In this document: positions 51,400-60,426 of the stretch, piece by piece
How positions within the stretch are numbered: the stretch's first letter is position 1
How the letters are laid out: every line of letters begins with the position of its first letter
NCBI RefSeq assembly: GCF_020179385.1
Contig: NZ_JAIBLJ010000016.1
Location: 1 to 64,000 of the forward strand
From: Alkalihalobacillus sp. YIM B00296
GTDB taxonomy: Bacteria > Bacillota > Bacilli > Bacillales > Fictibacillaceae
Direction of reading: 5' to 3'
Length of the DNA: 64,000 nt
Position numbers and translations under genes: made by a program
Notes under the pieces: model-generated
Seen by the model: only the letters and a program-made list of their open reading frames with translations
What the model was told of the DNA's origin: nothing
Database searches by the model: none

Positions 51400-51453
51400 G
51401 CCTGGCACCGTTTCAAAAAGTCTGATACCAGGAGGTTTGAAACGGTGCTAGGC
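51400..51453. repeat. Dispersed GCCTGGCACC-type hairpin repeat, copy 7
   Basis: GCCTGGCACCGTTTCAAA (51400-51417) pairs with TTTGAAACGGTGCTAGGC (51436-51453) over 18 bases with one mismatch. The loop contains a further GATACCAGG. Confidence 0.75.
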
Positions 51454-51463
51454 AAAATACCAC

Positions 51464-51498
51464 TAAAAAAGAGAAAACAGCTTATGCCGTTCTCTCTT
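51464..51498 (-). terminator. Terminator of the SLH-domain protein gene
   Basis: On the minus strand AAGAGAGAAC pairs with GTTTTCTCTT, followed by TTTTAG. Confidence 0.75.
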
Positions 51499-51521
51499 AA
51501 AATGATTATCTTCCAAATGTT

Positions 51522-52988
51522 TTATCTAACTCTGAAATCTTCGTTCATCGCTCTTGCCATGAATACCGCGAACTGTTCGCGGGTGATTTCTTCATCCGGG
51601 CCGAACTTCGTTGAACTAACTCCCGCTGCAACCCCTGCGTCATATAATCGAGCGATCGCCTCTTCATACCAAGCGCCAGATTTAACATCGGTAAACGGAT
51701 GATTTGAAGATGGTGCCGGGAACCCATAAATCCTTTGTAAGACAACCGCCATCTCTTTTCTTGTCAATGTTGCCTCTGGTTCAAAACGAGTTTCTGACAC
51801 ACCTTTAAACAATCCTTCATCTACAGCTGCCGCGATCTGATCATAGTACTTATAGTCTTTTGGAACATCCGTGAAACCAGGATCAGGTCTGTCATTTACA
51901 GATACATTATTTGCACGGTTCAACAGCAATACGGCTTGCCAACGTGTCAGATTATCTTTGAAGCCAAACCGATCATTCCCAACCCCATATAATAAACCTT
52001 TTTCATATAAATAATAGATTTGGTCTTCAGCATAAAGACCAACATCAATATCTTTGAACTTATAGCTTAAGTAACTTGAGGCCACATAACCCTCCGTTCC
52101 ATCACTTCTTTTTACAGGATACCAGACGAAATGATTCTTTCTATCTACAATCTCTTCATACGTGAATGGACCCTGAATCGTCACAACCTCGTCCTTGGAT
52201 AACGTACCTAATCTTGAACTATCTCTAGTAGGACGCTCTCTTAAGTTCACAGCTTCTGTAGCCTTTACTTGTTGCCCTGCTTGAAAACTATGTTTGGTTT
52301 TCGTAAAAGGTACACCGAAGCTGTATTCCATCGTTACAAATTCGATATTCTCATCACTGTTTGGGTCATAGTTGAAATCATCACTCGTAAAAGGCAGCTC
52401 TGCAAACGAAACTAAACCATAATCTTCAATAATATTAGTGATTTTTTCTTGATACGCATCTGTATTTCGCTCTCCGGTAGCTTGGACGACAGGACTGTTG
52501 ACCGGTTTCGTCCCATTATAAGCCATTAAGGCAAAATACCAATGCTCCAGCACATCACGATCACCATTTCCAATTGTCGGCAGGTCATTTCTCTCAAACA
52601 TATAATCTAGTGTTTCTACACCTGCACGGATGTTATATACGATGTCATTTTTCAGGAGATTCTCATCATAATTGGATTGATTCGTAATCTGCATCAGTCC
52701 AATCCCGTTATCATCCGTTATGATGACATTACCGTTTTCGTCATAATGGCGCCAGTTCCCACTTTCGCCCTCTGCGACTGCTTTGACGATCTCAGGCGGG
52801 ACTTCATACTCTAATGCTGCTTCTGTCAGTAAACAATTGACCGTGCTGAAGTCAGGATTGATACCATCTTCCTGGACAAAATCACACTTCTCTGCAATAC
52901 CATCTGCGGCAAAAGCATCCCCATGAAAGGCTAGTGTTAAACACCCGATAACCGAAGCTAGATATAGCCCTTTTACAAAAAACTTCAC
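51522..52988 (-). CDS. Secreted lytic-transglycosylase-like protein with SH3 and three SLH domains
   Basis: A 488-residue surface protein. After a signal peptide ending near HGDAFAADG comes an SLT-like lysozyme fold (about 55-165): VPPEIVKAVAEGESGNW with the probable catalytic Glu, GIGLMQITNQSNYDEN, and a late ALMAYNGTKPVNS. A bacterial SH3 domain (VNLRERPTRDSSRLGTL) follows, then three SLH repeats (GFTDVPKDYKYYDQIA, PFTDVKSGAWYEEAIA, each followed by ITR- or LTR-type motifs) that bind pyruvylated wall polymer. The start was set at GTG 52988, because TAGGGGG lies at the right distance and the product then begins MKFFVKGLYL. It probably cleaves peptidoglycan at the cell surface. Confidence 0.85.
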   Translation of the reverse strand: MKFFVKGLYLASVIGCLTLAFHGDAFAADGIAEKCDFVQEDGINPDFSTVNCLLTEAALEYEVPPEIVKAVAEGESGNWRHYDENGNVIITDDNGIGLMQITNQSNYDENLLKNDIVYNIRAGVETLDYMFERNDLPTIGNGDRDVLEHWYFALMAYNGTKPVNSPVVQATGERNTDAYQEKITNIIEDYGLVSFAELPFTSDDFNYDPNSDENIEFVTMEYSFGVPFTKTKHSFQAGQQVKATEAVNLRERPTRDSSRLGTLSKDEVVTIQGPFTYEEIVDRKNHFVWYPVKRSDGTEGYVASSYLSYKFKDIDVGLYAEDQIYYLYEKGLLYGVGNDRFGFKDNLTRWQAVLLLNRANNVSVNDRPDPGFTDVPKDYKYYDQIAAAVDEGLFKGVSETRFEPEATLTRKEMAVVLQRIYGFPAPSSNHPFTDVKSGAWYEEAIARLYDAGVAAGVSSTKFGPDEEITREQFAVFMARAMNEDFRVR

Positions 52989-53126
52989 GAAATAACACAT
53001 CCCCCTAAAAGTTTTACAAAAATCGAAAGTATTTTCCAAAAAAATAACCTCTAAATAATAACATGGATTATTTTAATCTACCAACTTAGTACAACATAAC
53101 TTGAAAAAAATGATAGATTAGAGCAG

Positions 53127-53155
53127 AAAAAAAGCTGCCGTTGTAGATTGGCAGC
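53127..53155 (-). terminator. Terminator of the rap-phr operon
   Basis: On the minus strand GCTGCC and GGCAGC pair around a 10-base loop, followed by TTTTTTT. Confidence 0.85.
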
Positions 53156-53166
53156 AGTTAATATAC

Positions 53167-53313
53167 TTATAAAAGTATTTCACTAGAAGGTGAATCTGGA
53201 TAGACCCCACGCTCTGATGATACTTCATCTGTACCATGCCCCATGAAACCAACCATTGAAACCAGAATCGTAACAATAGCTAATCTCGTCATACCTTTTT
53301 TAAAACGACTCAT
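53167..53313 (-). CDS. phr: Phr signalling peptide precursor
   Basis: A 48-residue precursor encoded directly after rap, with start and stop overlapping (ATGA). It begins MSRFKKGMTRLAIVTILVSM, a charged start and hydrophobic export signal, and ends in a polar tail containing SSERGVYPDSPSSEILL. Phr precursors are exported and trimmed to a pentapeptide or hexapeptide that re-enters through Opp and inhibits the cognate Rap. ERGVY resembles known Phr peptides with basic second residues (for example ERGMT) and is the best candidate, but it is internal rather than C-terminal, so the mature form is uncertain. A terminator follows at 53155. Confidence 0.85.
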   Translation of the reverse strand: MSRFKKGMTRLAIVTILVSMVGFMGHGTDEVSSERGVYPDSPSSEILL

Positions 53314-54410
53314 TTTAGCGCCTCCATTTTATTTATTTGTTCTTTTGCTTTATATGCCTCAGCATAATACTTAGTTGATTGTTTGTAATCTTCCCGCTTA
53401 CGGAAATACTCTGCAATCTGTACACTATAATCTTCGACAACTGCGTACATTTCTTCGCTTTTAAAGTAAGAAATTCCTTCTTCAAATAATGAATGATCAT
53501 TATTCGAATCAGAGAGATATAGTTCATAAAGTAGATTGAATTTATATAAATAGCTTTGATCATTGTTTTTACTAGAGAGTGATAGGCCATGATCAAACCA
53601 TTCTTGTGCATTTGCATACTCTTGAGCCTTTAAATATTCTTTTGTGATGAGAAATACGGCTCTCAAATGGTATTCATAACTTTTATGTTCCAATACTTTT
53701 TTCAGGTAGCGGATTGCAGCCTCAGAAAGTTGCTGTTCTGCATAAAATAATCCAAGATTGTGTAAAACCATGATTTCCAAATCCAAATTGCCTAGCTTCT
53801 TTACAAGCCCTAAGGCATTGTGGAAATGTACCTCTGCTAGGTCAAACTGCTTGATATCGACATAATTCAAGCCTAGCAGCAATTCACATCCAATGATTCT
53901 TTCTTCTAGATTGATCGATTTTTCTTTATAAGTTTCTATCGCTTGATTCAAATAATTTACCGATAGGACCGTTTGTTGTTGATCATAATGGACGGAACCT
54001 AACTTATAATGGAATTCTGCGATATCCAACTGTTGATCGATATCTTCCAAATACTTTTTCGCTAAATTGAATTGTTCCAATGCCTTTTTTCCATCTTTAC
54101 TGCTGTGGTGATAGATCCCCTTGAAGAAATGTAGATAAAATAAATGCTTTTTACTAGCTGGGGGAGCTGGGTATTCAATCTCCTTGATGATTTGTTCAGC
54201 CTCTCTGAAATCCTTTTTGTAAATGGAATATCTGAATCTTAGAAGATCATAGTAATATTTGATTGTAGGTTCATCTTCCGTCTTCATTAATTCTGACAAT
54301 TCTTTACGGGCTGACTCAATTTTTTGAGTATCTTGTAAGTTTATGTATGTATGCCATTGTTGAAGAAATGTTCGTTTTTCTGCTGATAAAACCCTATTTG
54401 CATTTTTCAT
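53310..54410 (-). CDS. rap: Rap-family response regulator aspartate phosphatase
   Basis: A 366-residue tetratricopeptide protein. The N-terminal helical bundle (FLQQWHTYINLQDTQKIES) and about six TPR repeats follow the Rap plan, with AEFHYKLGSVHYDQQQTVLS, EVHFHNALGLVKKLGNLD and MVLHNLGLFYAEQQLSEAAI. Rap proteins dephosphorylate Spo0F-type regulators or bind response regulators such as ComA; the target here cannot be read from sequence. AGAGGAGG precedes ATG 54410. The phr peptide gene overlaps its stop codon, so the pair forms a quorum-sensing cassette. Confidence 0.93.
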   Translation of the reverse strand: MKNANRVLSAEKRTFLQQWHTYINLQDTQKIESARKELSELMKTEDEPTIKYYYDLLRFRYSIYKKDFREAEQIIKEIEYPAPPASKKHLFYLHFFKGIYHHSSKDGKKALEQFNLAKKYLEDIDQQLDIAEFHYKLGSVHYDQQQTVLSVNYLNQAIETYKEKSINLEERIIGCELLLGLNYVDIKQFDLAEVHFHNALGLVKKLGNLDLEIMVLHNLGLFYAEQQLSEAAIRYLKKVLEHKSYEYHLRAVFLITKEYLKAQEYANAQEWFDHGLSLSSKNNDQSYLYKFNLLYELYLSDSNNDHSLFEEGISYFKSEEMYAVVEDYSVQIAEYFRKREDYKQSTKYYAEAYKAKEQINKMEALK

Positions 54411-54663
54411 AAGCGAACCTCCTCTAATCTATTACTCTACTAATAATCATACCATGTGGAACATTATTCCAACATTGGGAAAATTGAAGTGATGATCAAT
54501 GAATATTTAGTGGTTTTTCGAGGTTATTTTCCCAACTTTTTAGAATTATCAAAAATTATATACATTAAAACTTTCTAGTTTAAATCCCTGAATTCCTTCT
54601 CTGCAACCTAATTATTTCCTTTTTCTCTATAGTACAGCTCCCATCTAGGTACTGGAATAAATT

Positions 54664-54692
54664 AAAAAAACCCTTGCTAATTCAGCAAGGGT
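54664..54692 (-). terminator. Terminator of the small basic protein gene
   Basis: On the minus strand CCCTTGCT and AGCAAGGG pair around GAATT, followed by TTTTTTT. Confidence 0.9.
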
Positions 54693-54701
54693 AAAATGTT
54701 A

Positions 54702-54875
54702 TTATTTAAACATTGATAAAAATCCACGTTTTTTTCTTTTTTTCTTTTTCTTTTGTCTTAATACTCTCTTAATTTCTTCAGCTTCTTCGACGGTCATAGA
54801 GGCAAAGTCAGTATCATATTTTGTATCTTCCGGGAGACCTCGATCCCCTAGCCGATACCCATCATCTACATTCAT
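54702..54875 (-). CDS. Small highly basic hypothetical protein
   Basis: A 57-residue frame starting MNVDDGYRLGDRGLPEDTKY, then an acidic helix (MTVEEAEEIKRVLRQ) and a tail of nine Lys/Arg residues before GFLSMFK. A strong terminator ten bases after the stop supports a real transcript. The ribosome-binding site (GAGG) is about 13 bases upstream of ATG, further than usual. No family is recognised. The basic stretch suggests contact with nucleic acid or membrane. Confidence 0.6.
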   Translation of the reverse strand: MNVDDGYRLGDRGLPEDTKYDTDFASMTVEEAEEIKRVLRQKKKKKRKKRGFLSMFK

Positions 54876-55443
54876 ACTAATCGAAAACCTCTATAATAAA
54901 AATTGTTGATATCAACGGGTCCGCCTAAAAGTTTTTCAAAATAGTAAATATCATTTTCGATATTTGTAGTAATAGGGTTCTTTTCTGGCTGTTTTAATTA
55001 CATTAGGGCTTTCTCCAATTTTGATTAGATTGTACACTCTCCAACGAACAAGAATACACCAATTTGAATGATAAGCAGGATCGGAAAGGCTTCAAATTTG
55101 CAAAACCCTTGAATTTCCCTTTACATAATAACCCGACTATGAATGAAAAAAGAATTCCATCAAAAACCATCGTGGTGTCTCCTTGAGAAAGATAGATTGC
55201 TAGCTATCGTTTATATCGTCTGAGAAATATTGAAGATTATAGGTATATATGACTAATATGTGAATACTATCCCTAGGTTGTTCTCAAGGCGGTTAGGAAT
55301 GGAGGAAACTGAAAATCTCTTTATACATCACAAATTCAGATATAACCTAATGTTAAAATAGAAATAAGGAATTAAGTCTTTGGAATTAAATAATCATTTC
55401 CCTGAGGGTTATTTTTTAGTGGAAGAGAAAAGGAGGGTTTACC
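54876..55443. other. Divergent intergenic region
   Basis: AT-rich region between the minus-strand small protein and the plus-strand sigma-54 activator. No gene, repeat or clear operator is seen; AGGAGGG before 55444 is the only obvious signal. Confidence 0.4.
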
Positions 55444-57192
55444 ATGAGTGGTCTACAATCAATTAGTGGAATAGCTCAGGACATTGCTGAAGCAATTAAA
55501 GCAGCATTTTCAATGGATGTTGAAATTGTAGATAAGAACCTTAAAAGAATTGCTGCTACTGGAGTTGCGAAAAATAAAATAGATCAATCCATGAATTTCG
55601 GGACGGCAAGTAATGAAGTATTAAAAAGTGGAGAAGTTATCGTTATCAAATCAAATGAACACCCTATTTGTAAAATTTGTCCCGGAAAAGGGAAATGCAC
55701 TTATTTTGGAGGTATTATTAGTCCTCTTTTTTTTAACAAAAAAGTGATAGGGACAATAAATTTAGTTTCATATGATGAAATGAAGATGAATCAAATTTAT
55801 GAAAAAAGACAAGAACTGATCGATTTTATAAACAAAATGGGAGAGTTGCTGACTTCCAAGATTATGGAGCGAGCATTATATCTTGAACAAAAAGAATTGA
55901 TGAGTGAACTGAAAAAAATGGTGAACACCTCACCGTTTGGGGTTATTTCATTTGATGAAGATTATAAAGTAAAATATTTTAATCCGCTTGCAAAAGAAAT
56001 CCTTAACTTAAATGATTTGCATGATTATTTAATAAATAAATTATTTAAAGACCTTTCATTTTCTGCCTTTGAATCTTTGGATACTTCAGATGTGTATGAA
56101 GGGATAGTAGAAAGTGTGGAAGGTTTACAATTGTCTGTTACTATTCATAATTTTATCAATTCAAAAGGTACGAAAGATTTTATCATTTTCATCCACCCTC
56201 TTTTTAATAAAAAAGTAAACAAGGTAAATAATGTTTCTATTTCAGACATTATTGGCAATAGCCCGAAAATGAAGGATGTTAAAGTGTTAGCAAAAAAATT
56301 CTCAAATAGTCCATCTACCATTCTGATTACAGGGGAAAGTGGAACTGGAAAAGATTTAATAGCTAGGGCAATCCACTATGAAAGTAACCGGAGAGAAAAA
56401 CCTTTTGTTGTGGTAAATTGCGGTGCTATACCAGATACATTGATTGAAAGTGAATTGTTTGGGTATGAGAAAGGTGCGTTCACCGGGGCAAATTCTTATG
56501 GAAAGCCTGGTAAGTTTGAGCTCGCAAATAAAGGTACAATCTTTTTAGACGAAATCAGTACAATGCCGTATTACCTGCAATCCCGACTATTAACTGCAAT
56601 ACAAAATAGACAGATTGATCGGATTGGTGGAACTAAGACGATAACTCTGGATGTAAGGATCATCGCAGCAACGAATGAGAATTTAGATATGTTAGTTAAA
56701 AATAAAAAGTTTAGAAGTGATTTGTTTTATCGTCTGAATGTTTTGCCAATAGATCTCCCTCCATTGAGAGATAGACAGAAGGATATTTTGTTGATTTCTC
56801 AACACATTATAAAAAAACTTAATTCTTTTCTAGGAAGATCGGTACAAGAAATGGATGACCAAACAAAAGAATTATTACTGGGCTACCATTGGGAAGGCAA
56901 TATAAGAGAATTAGAAAATGTACTGGAATATGCTATGAACCTCTTACATCCAAACGATCAAATAATTAAAGAAGAGCACCTTCCGTATTATATTATTGAT
57001 TGCAAACAACAAGAAAAAGATGGTTCGAGTCCACAAACGATTGAAAAACTAGAAAGAAATCAAATTGCACAATTATTAAATCAGTGGGGAGATAGTTTAC
57101 AAGCCAAGCAAAAAATATCTTCTACTCTTGGTATAAGCATCTCCACTTTATATAGAAAAATAAAAAGGTATGACCTTCACCATTATTCTTAA
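55444..57192 (+). CDS. Sigma-54-dependent activator (GAF/PAS-AAA-Fis)
   Basis: A 582-residue enhancer-binding protein. The N-terminal GAF-like sensor (about 1-145) contains a cysteine cluster, [18 protein letters not shown] (three Cys within eleven residues, about 75-85), that could bind metal or an Fe-S centre. A PAS-like segment follows (about 155-240). The AAA domain (about 265-500) has Walker A GESGTGKD (297-304), the sigma-54 contact loop GAFTGA (344-349) and GEIS-type Walker B (FLDEISTMP). A Fis helix-turn-helix ends the protein ([20 protein letters not shown]). The sigma-54 promoter at 57271 lies directly downstream. Its signal is probably the substrate of the carrier at 57323. Confidence 0.92.
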   Translation: MSGLQSISGIAQDIAEAIKAAFSMDVEIVDKNLKRIAATGVAKNKIDQSMNFGTASNEVLKSGEVIVIKSNEHPICKICPGKGKCTYFGGIISPLFFNKKVIGTINLVSYDEMKMNQIYEKRQELIDFINKMGELLTSKIMERALYLEQKELMSELKKMVNTSPFGVISFDEDYKVKYFNPLAKEILNLNDLHDYLINKLFKDLSFSAFESLDTSDVYEGIVESVEGLQLSVTIHNFINSKGTKDFIIFIHPLFNKKVNKVNNVSISDIIGNSPKMKDVKVLAKKFSNSPSTILITGESGTGKDLIARAIHYESNRREKPFVVVNCGAIPDTLIESELFGYEKGAFTGANSYGKPGKFELANKGTIFLDEISTMPYYLQSRLLTAIQNRQIDRIGGTKTITLDVRIIAATNENLDMLVKNKKFRSDLFYRLNVLPIDLPPLRDRQKDILLISQHIIKKLNSFLGRSVQEMDDQTKELLLGYHWEGNIRELENVLEYAMNLLHPNDQIIKEEHLPYYIIDCKQQEKDGSSPQTIEKLERNQIAQLLNQWGDSLQAKQKISSTLGISISTLYRKIKRYDLHHYS

Positions 57193-57270
57193 AATGATAA
57201 TAAATTTTCAATATGACAAAAAATTTTAACATAAAATGACTGAATATTGTTAATTTATAAACGTTTAAAG

Positions 57271-57287
57271 TTGGCATGAATTTTGCA
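57271..57287 (+). promoter_or_regulatory. Sigma-54 (-24/-12) promoter
   Basis: TTGGCATGAATTTTGCA has GG at 57273-57274 and GC at 57285-57286, the correct 12-base phasing of TGGCAY-N5-TTGCA. It lies 36 bases before the GltS-like gene. AATATTG (57242-57249) and CAATAT (about 57209-57214) may form an upstream activator site. Confidence 0.88.
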
Positions 57288-57322
57288 CTTATGTTAATGA
57301 ATTCAATACAAGGAGGGATCTT

Positions 57323-58696
57323 ATGGAACTAACACCTTGGACAATATTTACTGATCTTGGATTTATTGCGATATTTCTCTTGATCGGTACGCTGCTAAGG
57401 GCAAAAGTGAGCTTTGTCCAACGCTCATTCCTACCTGCTAGCATAATCGCAGGATTGTTAGGATTGATACTTGGTCCTAATGGTAGTGGTATCATTCCCC
57501 TGTCAAATCAATTAGGGGTATACCCAGGAATACTGATAGCTGTTATTTTTGGCGCTCTTCCCCTTATATCACCAAAGGTTAAATGGAAAGAAATTTCAAG
57601 AAGAGTGGGAAGCATGTGGTCTTATTCGCAAATTGCCATGATATTGATGTGGGGAGGAGGGCTTCTGTTTAGTTTATTACTACTTAATCCATTCTGGAGC
57701 GATTTACATGATGGGTTTGGGCTTATATTAGCAGCTGGGTTTGTTGGAGGTCATGGATCTGCAGCTGCAATTGGAGATGCTTTCGCCCAAAACGGCTGGG
57801 AAGAAGCGAGATCATTAGCAATGACATCTGCAACAGTTGGTGTTATAAGCGCTATCTTGATAGGGATGATCTTTATTAAAAGGGGGTCTACAAGAGGTCA
57901 TACAAGCTTCCTGACGTCTTTTAGTAATTTGCCTCAAGAACTAAAAACAGGCCTGGTACCAAAGAATTCTAGAAAAAACATTCAAACAGACACCATGTCC
58001 CCTATGTCAATTGATCCGTATATTTTTCATGTAGCTTTGGTAAGCATCATTGCCATGGGTGGATATTACCTTAGTGTGTGGGGAGCGATTCTGATACCGA
58101 AGGTTGCTTTTCCAGCATTCTCGTTGGCCTTTATTGTAGGGTTGGTTATTCGTAAAATCCTCACTTCAACTAAGGCTGACGATTATGTGAGTAAGCATGT
58201 AATTAATCGGATCAGTGGTAGCGCTACAGATTTGTTGGTAGCTTTTGGAATTGCTTCGATTAGTTTACCTATTGTACTCAAGTACATTATCCCACTATCG
58301 ATTTTGTTCTTGTTTGGATTATTCATAGCATGGGTCTTCTTTCATGTGTTATCTCAAAAATTCTTTCCAGATTATTGGTTTGAAAAGGGTATTTTCACAT
58401 GGGGATGGACTACTGGGACTGTTGCTATGGGCATTGCCTTATTAAGAATTGTAGACCCTGATTTAAAAAGTAAAACACTTGATGATTTTGGCTTAGCATA
58501 TATCCCTATCGCTCCAGTAGAAATTGCTGTAATAACCTTTGCCCCACTTATGGTTGTTAACTCACAATCATGGTTGTTTATTGTGCTGACTTTAGGATTT
58601 GCAATACTTCTGTATGTTCTTGCGAGGGCTAAAAAATGGGTCCGTTTTGATAAAGAAGTATATACATCAACTAATAAGGAGCAATTCAATGATTGA
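57323..58696 (+). CDS. GltS-like sodium/glutamate symporter family carrier
   Basis: A 457-residue membrane protein with about eleven segments. The re-entrant loop with GGHGSAAAIGDAF in the first half and the matching WGWTTGTVAMGIALL in the second show the inverted two-repeat design of ESS-type glutamate carriers. A long hydrophilic loop (about 195-225) separates them. AGGAGGGATC precedes ATG 57323. Its promoter is sigma-54-dependent. It overlaps the next gene by eight bases. The substrate may be an amino acid or amino-acid-like acid rather than glutamate itself. Confidence 0.82.
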   Translation: MELTPWTIFTDLGFIAIFLLIGTLLRAKVSFVQRSFLPASIIAGLLGLILGPNGSGIIPLSNQLGVYPGILIAVIFGALPLISPKVKWKEISRRVGSMWSYSQIAMILMWGGGLLFSLLLLNPFWSDLHDGFGLILAAGFVGGHGSAAAIGDAFAQNGWEEARSLAMTSATVGVISAILIGMIFIKRGSTRGHTSFLTSFSNLPQELKTGLVPKNSRKNIQTDTMSPMSIDPYIFHVALVSIIAMGGYYLSVWGAILIPKVAFPAFSLAFIVGLVIRKILTSTKADDYVSKHVINRISGSATDLLVAFGIASISLPIVLKYIIPLSILFLFGLFIAWVFFHVLSQKFFPDYWFEKGIFTWGWTTGTVAMGIALLRIVDPDLKSKTLDDFGLAYIPIAPVEIAVITFAPLMVVNSQSWLFIVLTLGFAILLYVLARAKKWVRFDKEVYTSTNKEQFND

Positions 58697-59813
58697 TTCA
58701 AGAGTAGAATTCACATTTTTATCAGAGGAAGATACCATTGAGGCTGGAGTTCTTGATATGAACGAATGTGTAGAAGTCATTGATGAGATGTTTAAAGTTA
58801 TAGGTCAAGGAGATTACCTTATGGGGGGACCAAGAGAAAATGAGCATGGTATCATGCTTTGGTTTCCTGAAAATAAAAGGTTTGAAAATATGCCTATTGC
58901 CGGTCCGGACCGCCGATTCATGTCTTTAATTTCTTATTTAGGTGGAAAATTTAATGTTTGTGGAGAAAAATGGTATGGATCAAATATAGCTAATCGAGAA
59001 AAAGGGCTTCCTCGTTCAATTTTGACTGTAACGTTGAATGATGTGGAGACCGGCCAACCTTTAGCTTATATGTCGGGAAATTTGATAAGTGCTATGAGGA
59101 CCGGTGCGGTACCAGGTGTTGCAACAAGGTATTTAGCACAGAAGGATGCAAAGACAGTTGCAGTGGTAGGTACAGGAGTAATTAATAAAGCCTGCCTGCT
59201 TGCTATCGTATATGCTAAACCGGATCTAGAAAGAATAAAAATTTTTGATATCAATGAGGAACGCAGCCGGAAATTTATTGAAGACATGGAGAACGATGTC
59301 GAGGTTGAATTCCAAGTTTCAAATAGTTTGGAACAATGCATAAGGGAAGCTGATGTGGTTACAGTTGCAACATCTGGACCAAATAAACCGAAAATAGAAG
59401 ATGAATGGGTAAAGGAAGGGTGCCTGATTACCCTAACAGGTACTGCCGATTTAACAGAACAATTCTATCAAGACAATAGCATTGTAGCTGATAACTGGAA
59501 AATGCATGAAGCCTGGTATCAGGATGGATTAGACCACCCTAAGGGACTAGAAAGTATAGCAAGTTGGGCACCAACAGGACAATTGATAAAAATGGTGCAT
59601 GAAAAGAAGCTAAATCCCAATAAAATTTTAAACTTAGGAGATATCGCTATAGGGGATAAACAAGGGAGAACAAATAACAAGGAAAAAATAGTTTTTGTTA
59701 CAGGAGGGTTATCGACCGAAGACACTGCATGGGGTTATCATGTATATCAACAAGCAAAGAAAAAAGGGATAGGTCGACCATTAAAGCTTTGGGACCAACC
59801 ACACTGGTATTAA
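58689..59813 (+). CDS. Ornithine cyclodeaminase/mu-crystallin family protein
   Basis: A 374-residue cytoplasmic protein. The NAD-binding motif VAVVGTGVINKACLLAI, preceded by ISAMRTGAVPGVATRYLA, is the core of the ornithine cyclodeaminase/alanine dehydrogenase/ketimine reductase family. Another landmark is ADVVTVATSGPNKPKIED. The start was set at ATG 58689 behind AAGGAG, overlapping the carrier gene; the longer frame from 58599 lies inside that gene. Close relatives are sometimes named tyramine oxidase subunit B, a name I would not rely on. It probably acts on the compound imported by the carrier. Confidence 0.85.
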   Translation: MIDSRVEFTFLSEEDTIEAGVLDMNECVEVIDEMFKVIGQGDYLMGGPRENEHGIMLWFPENKRFENMPIAGPDRRFMSLISYLGGKFNVCGEKWYGSNIANREKGLPRSILTVTLNDVETGQPLAYMSGNLISAMRTGAVPGVATRYLAQKDAKTVAVVGTGVINKACLLAIVYAKPDLERIKIFDINEERSRKFIEDMENDVEVEFQVSNSLEQCIREADVVTVATSGPNKPKIEDEWVKEGCLITLTGTADLTEQFYQDNSIVADNWKMHEAWYQDGLDHPKGLESIASWAPTGQLIKMVHEKKLNPNKILNLGDIAIGDKQGRTNNKEKIVFVTGGLSTEDTAWGYHVYQQAKKKGIGRPLKLWDQPHWY

Positions 59814-59857
59814 AATTATACAAAAAACACAGATTGTTGGAGAGTCCCGCAAAATAG

Positions 59858-60019
59858 GGACTAACCACCCTTGAAAAAGTTGAGAAGGAATCCATTTGTA
59901 AAGCTCTGGATATTTTTAATGGCAATATTACTAAAACCTCTGAAATACTTGAAGTCACTCGGAAAACGTTGTATAAAAAGATTGATATGTATAAATTGAG
60001 AAAAAATCAAATCAGTTAA
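59858..60019 (+). pseudogene. C-terminal Fis-type HTH of a second sigma-54 activator
   Basis: The frame reads TLEKVEKESICKALDIFNGN, then ITKTSEILEVTRKTLYKKID, ending at TAA 60017. This is the linker and Fis-like helix-turn-helix that closes NtrC-type activators. A stop at 59855 and the absence of any AAA domain show that the rest is gone. It is a relic of another activator gene, distinct from the one at 55444. Confidence 0.75.
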
Positions 60020-60048
60020 TATTTCATAAATGACAGGAGATTTATGTA

Positions 60049-60426
60049 ATGATAAAAAAAATAGAGCATATTGGTATTGTTGTAAGCAACATGGATCGAT
60101 CTATTCATTTTTATGAAACCGTTTTAGGCCTGTCCTTACGTTCAAGACAATTTCTAAATGAACAAGTAGAGCTTGCATTTTTGTCCTATCCTAACCATTC
60201 GAATGTGGAGATTGAATTGATAAGTGATAAAGGCGAAATCGAAGTTGAAGGAAAAGTTAATCACCTTGCTTTTACAGTTGATAATATAGAAGAAGAAATC
60301 AATAGACTGAACCAGCTGGATGTTAAAATGGTGGATTTTGAGCCTCGAATAGTGTTAAAGGAGCATATCAAAATTGCTTTTTTCGAGGGACCGGATGGAG
60401 AAAAGTTAGAATTAGTCGAAAGGTAA
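60049..60426 (+). CDS. VOC-family protein (glyoxalase-like)
   Basis: A 125-residue single-chain vicinal-oxygen-chelate protein, probably a homodimer. It contains IEHIGIVVSNMDRSIHFYET (first metal histidine), VNHLAFTVDNIEEEINRL (second histidine) and FFEGPDGEKLELVE (metal glutamate). Methylmalonyl-CoA epimerase and lactoylglutathione lyase are relatives; the substrate is open. AGGAGATTTATGTA precedes ATG 60049. It might belong with the carrier/cyclodeaminase genes, but the activator fragment lies between them. Confidence 0.85.
   Translation: MIKKIEHIGIVVSNMDRSIHFYETVLGLSLRSRQFLNEQVELAFLSYPNHSNVEIELISDKGEIEVEGKVNHLAFTVDNIEEEINRLNQLDVKMVDFEPRIVLKEHIKIAFFEGPDGEKLELVER

Noticed and set aside
176-51453. 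Possible CRISPR array from the repeated hairpins
   Set aside because: Copies are kilobases apart, irregular, and have no uniform spacers or cas genes.
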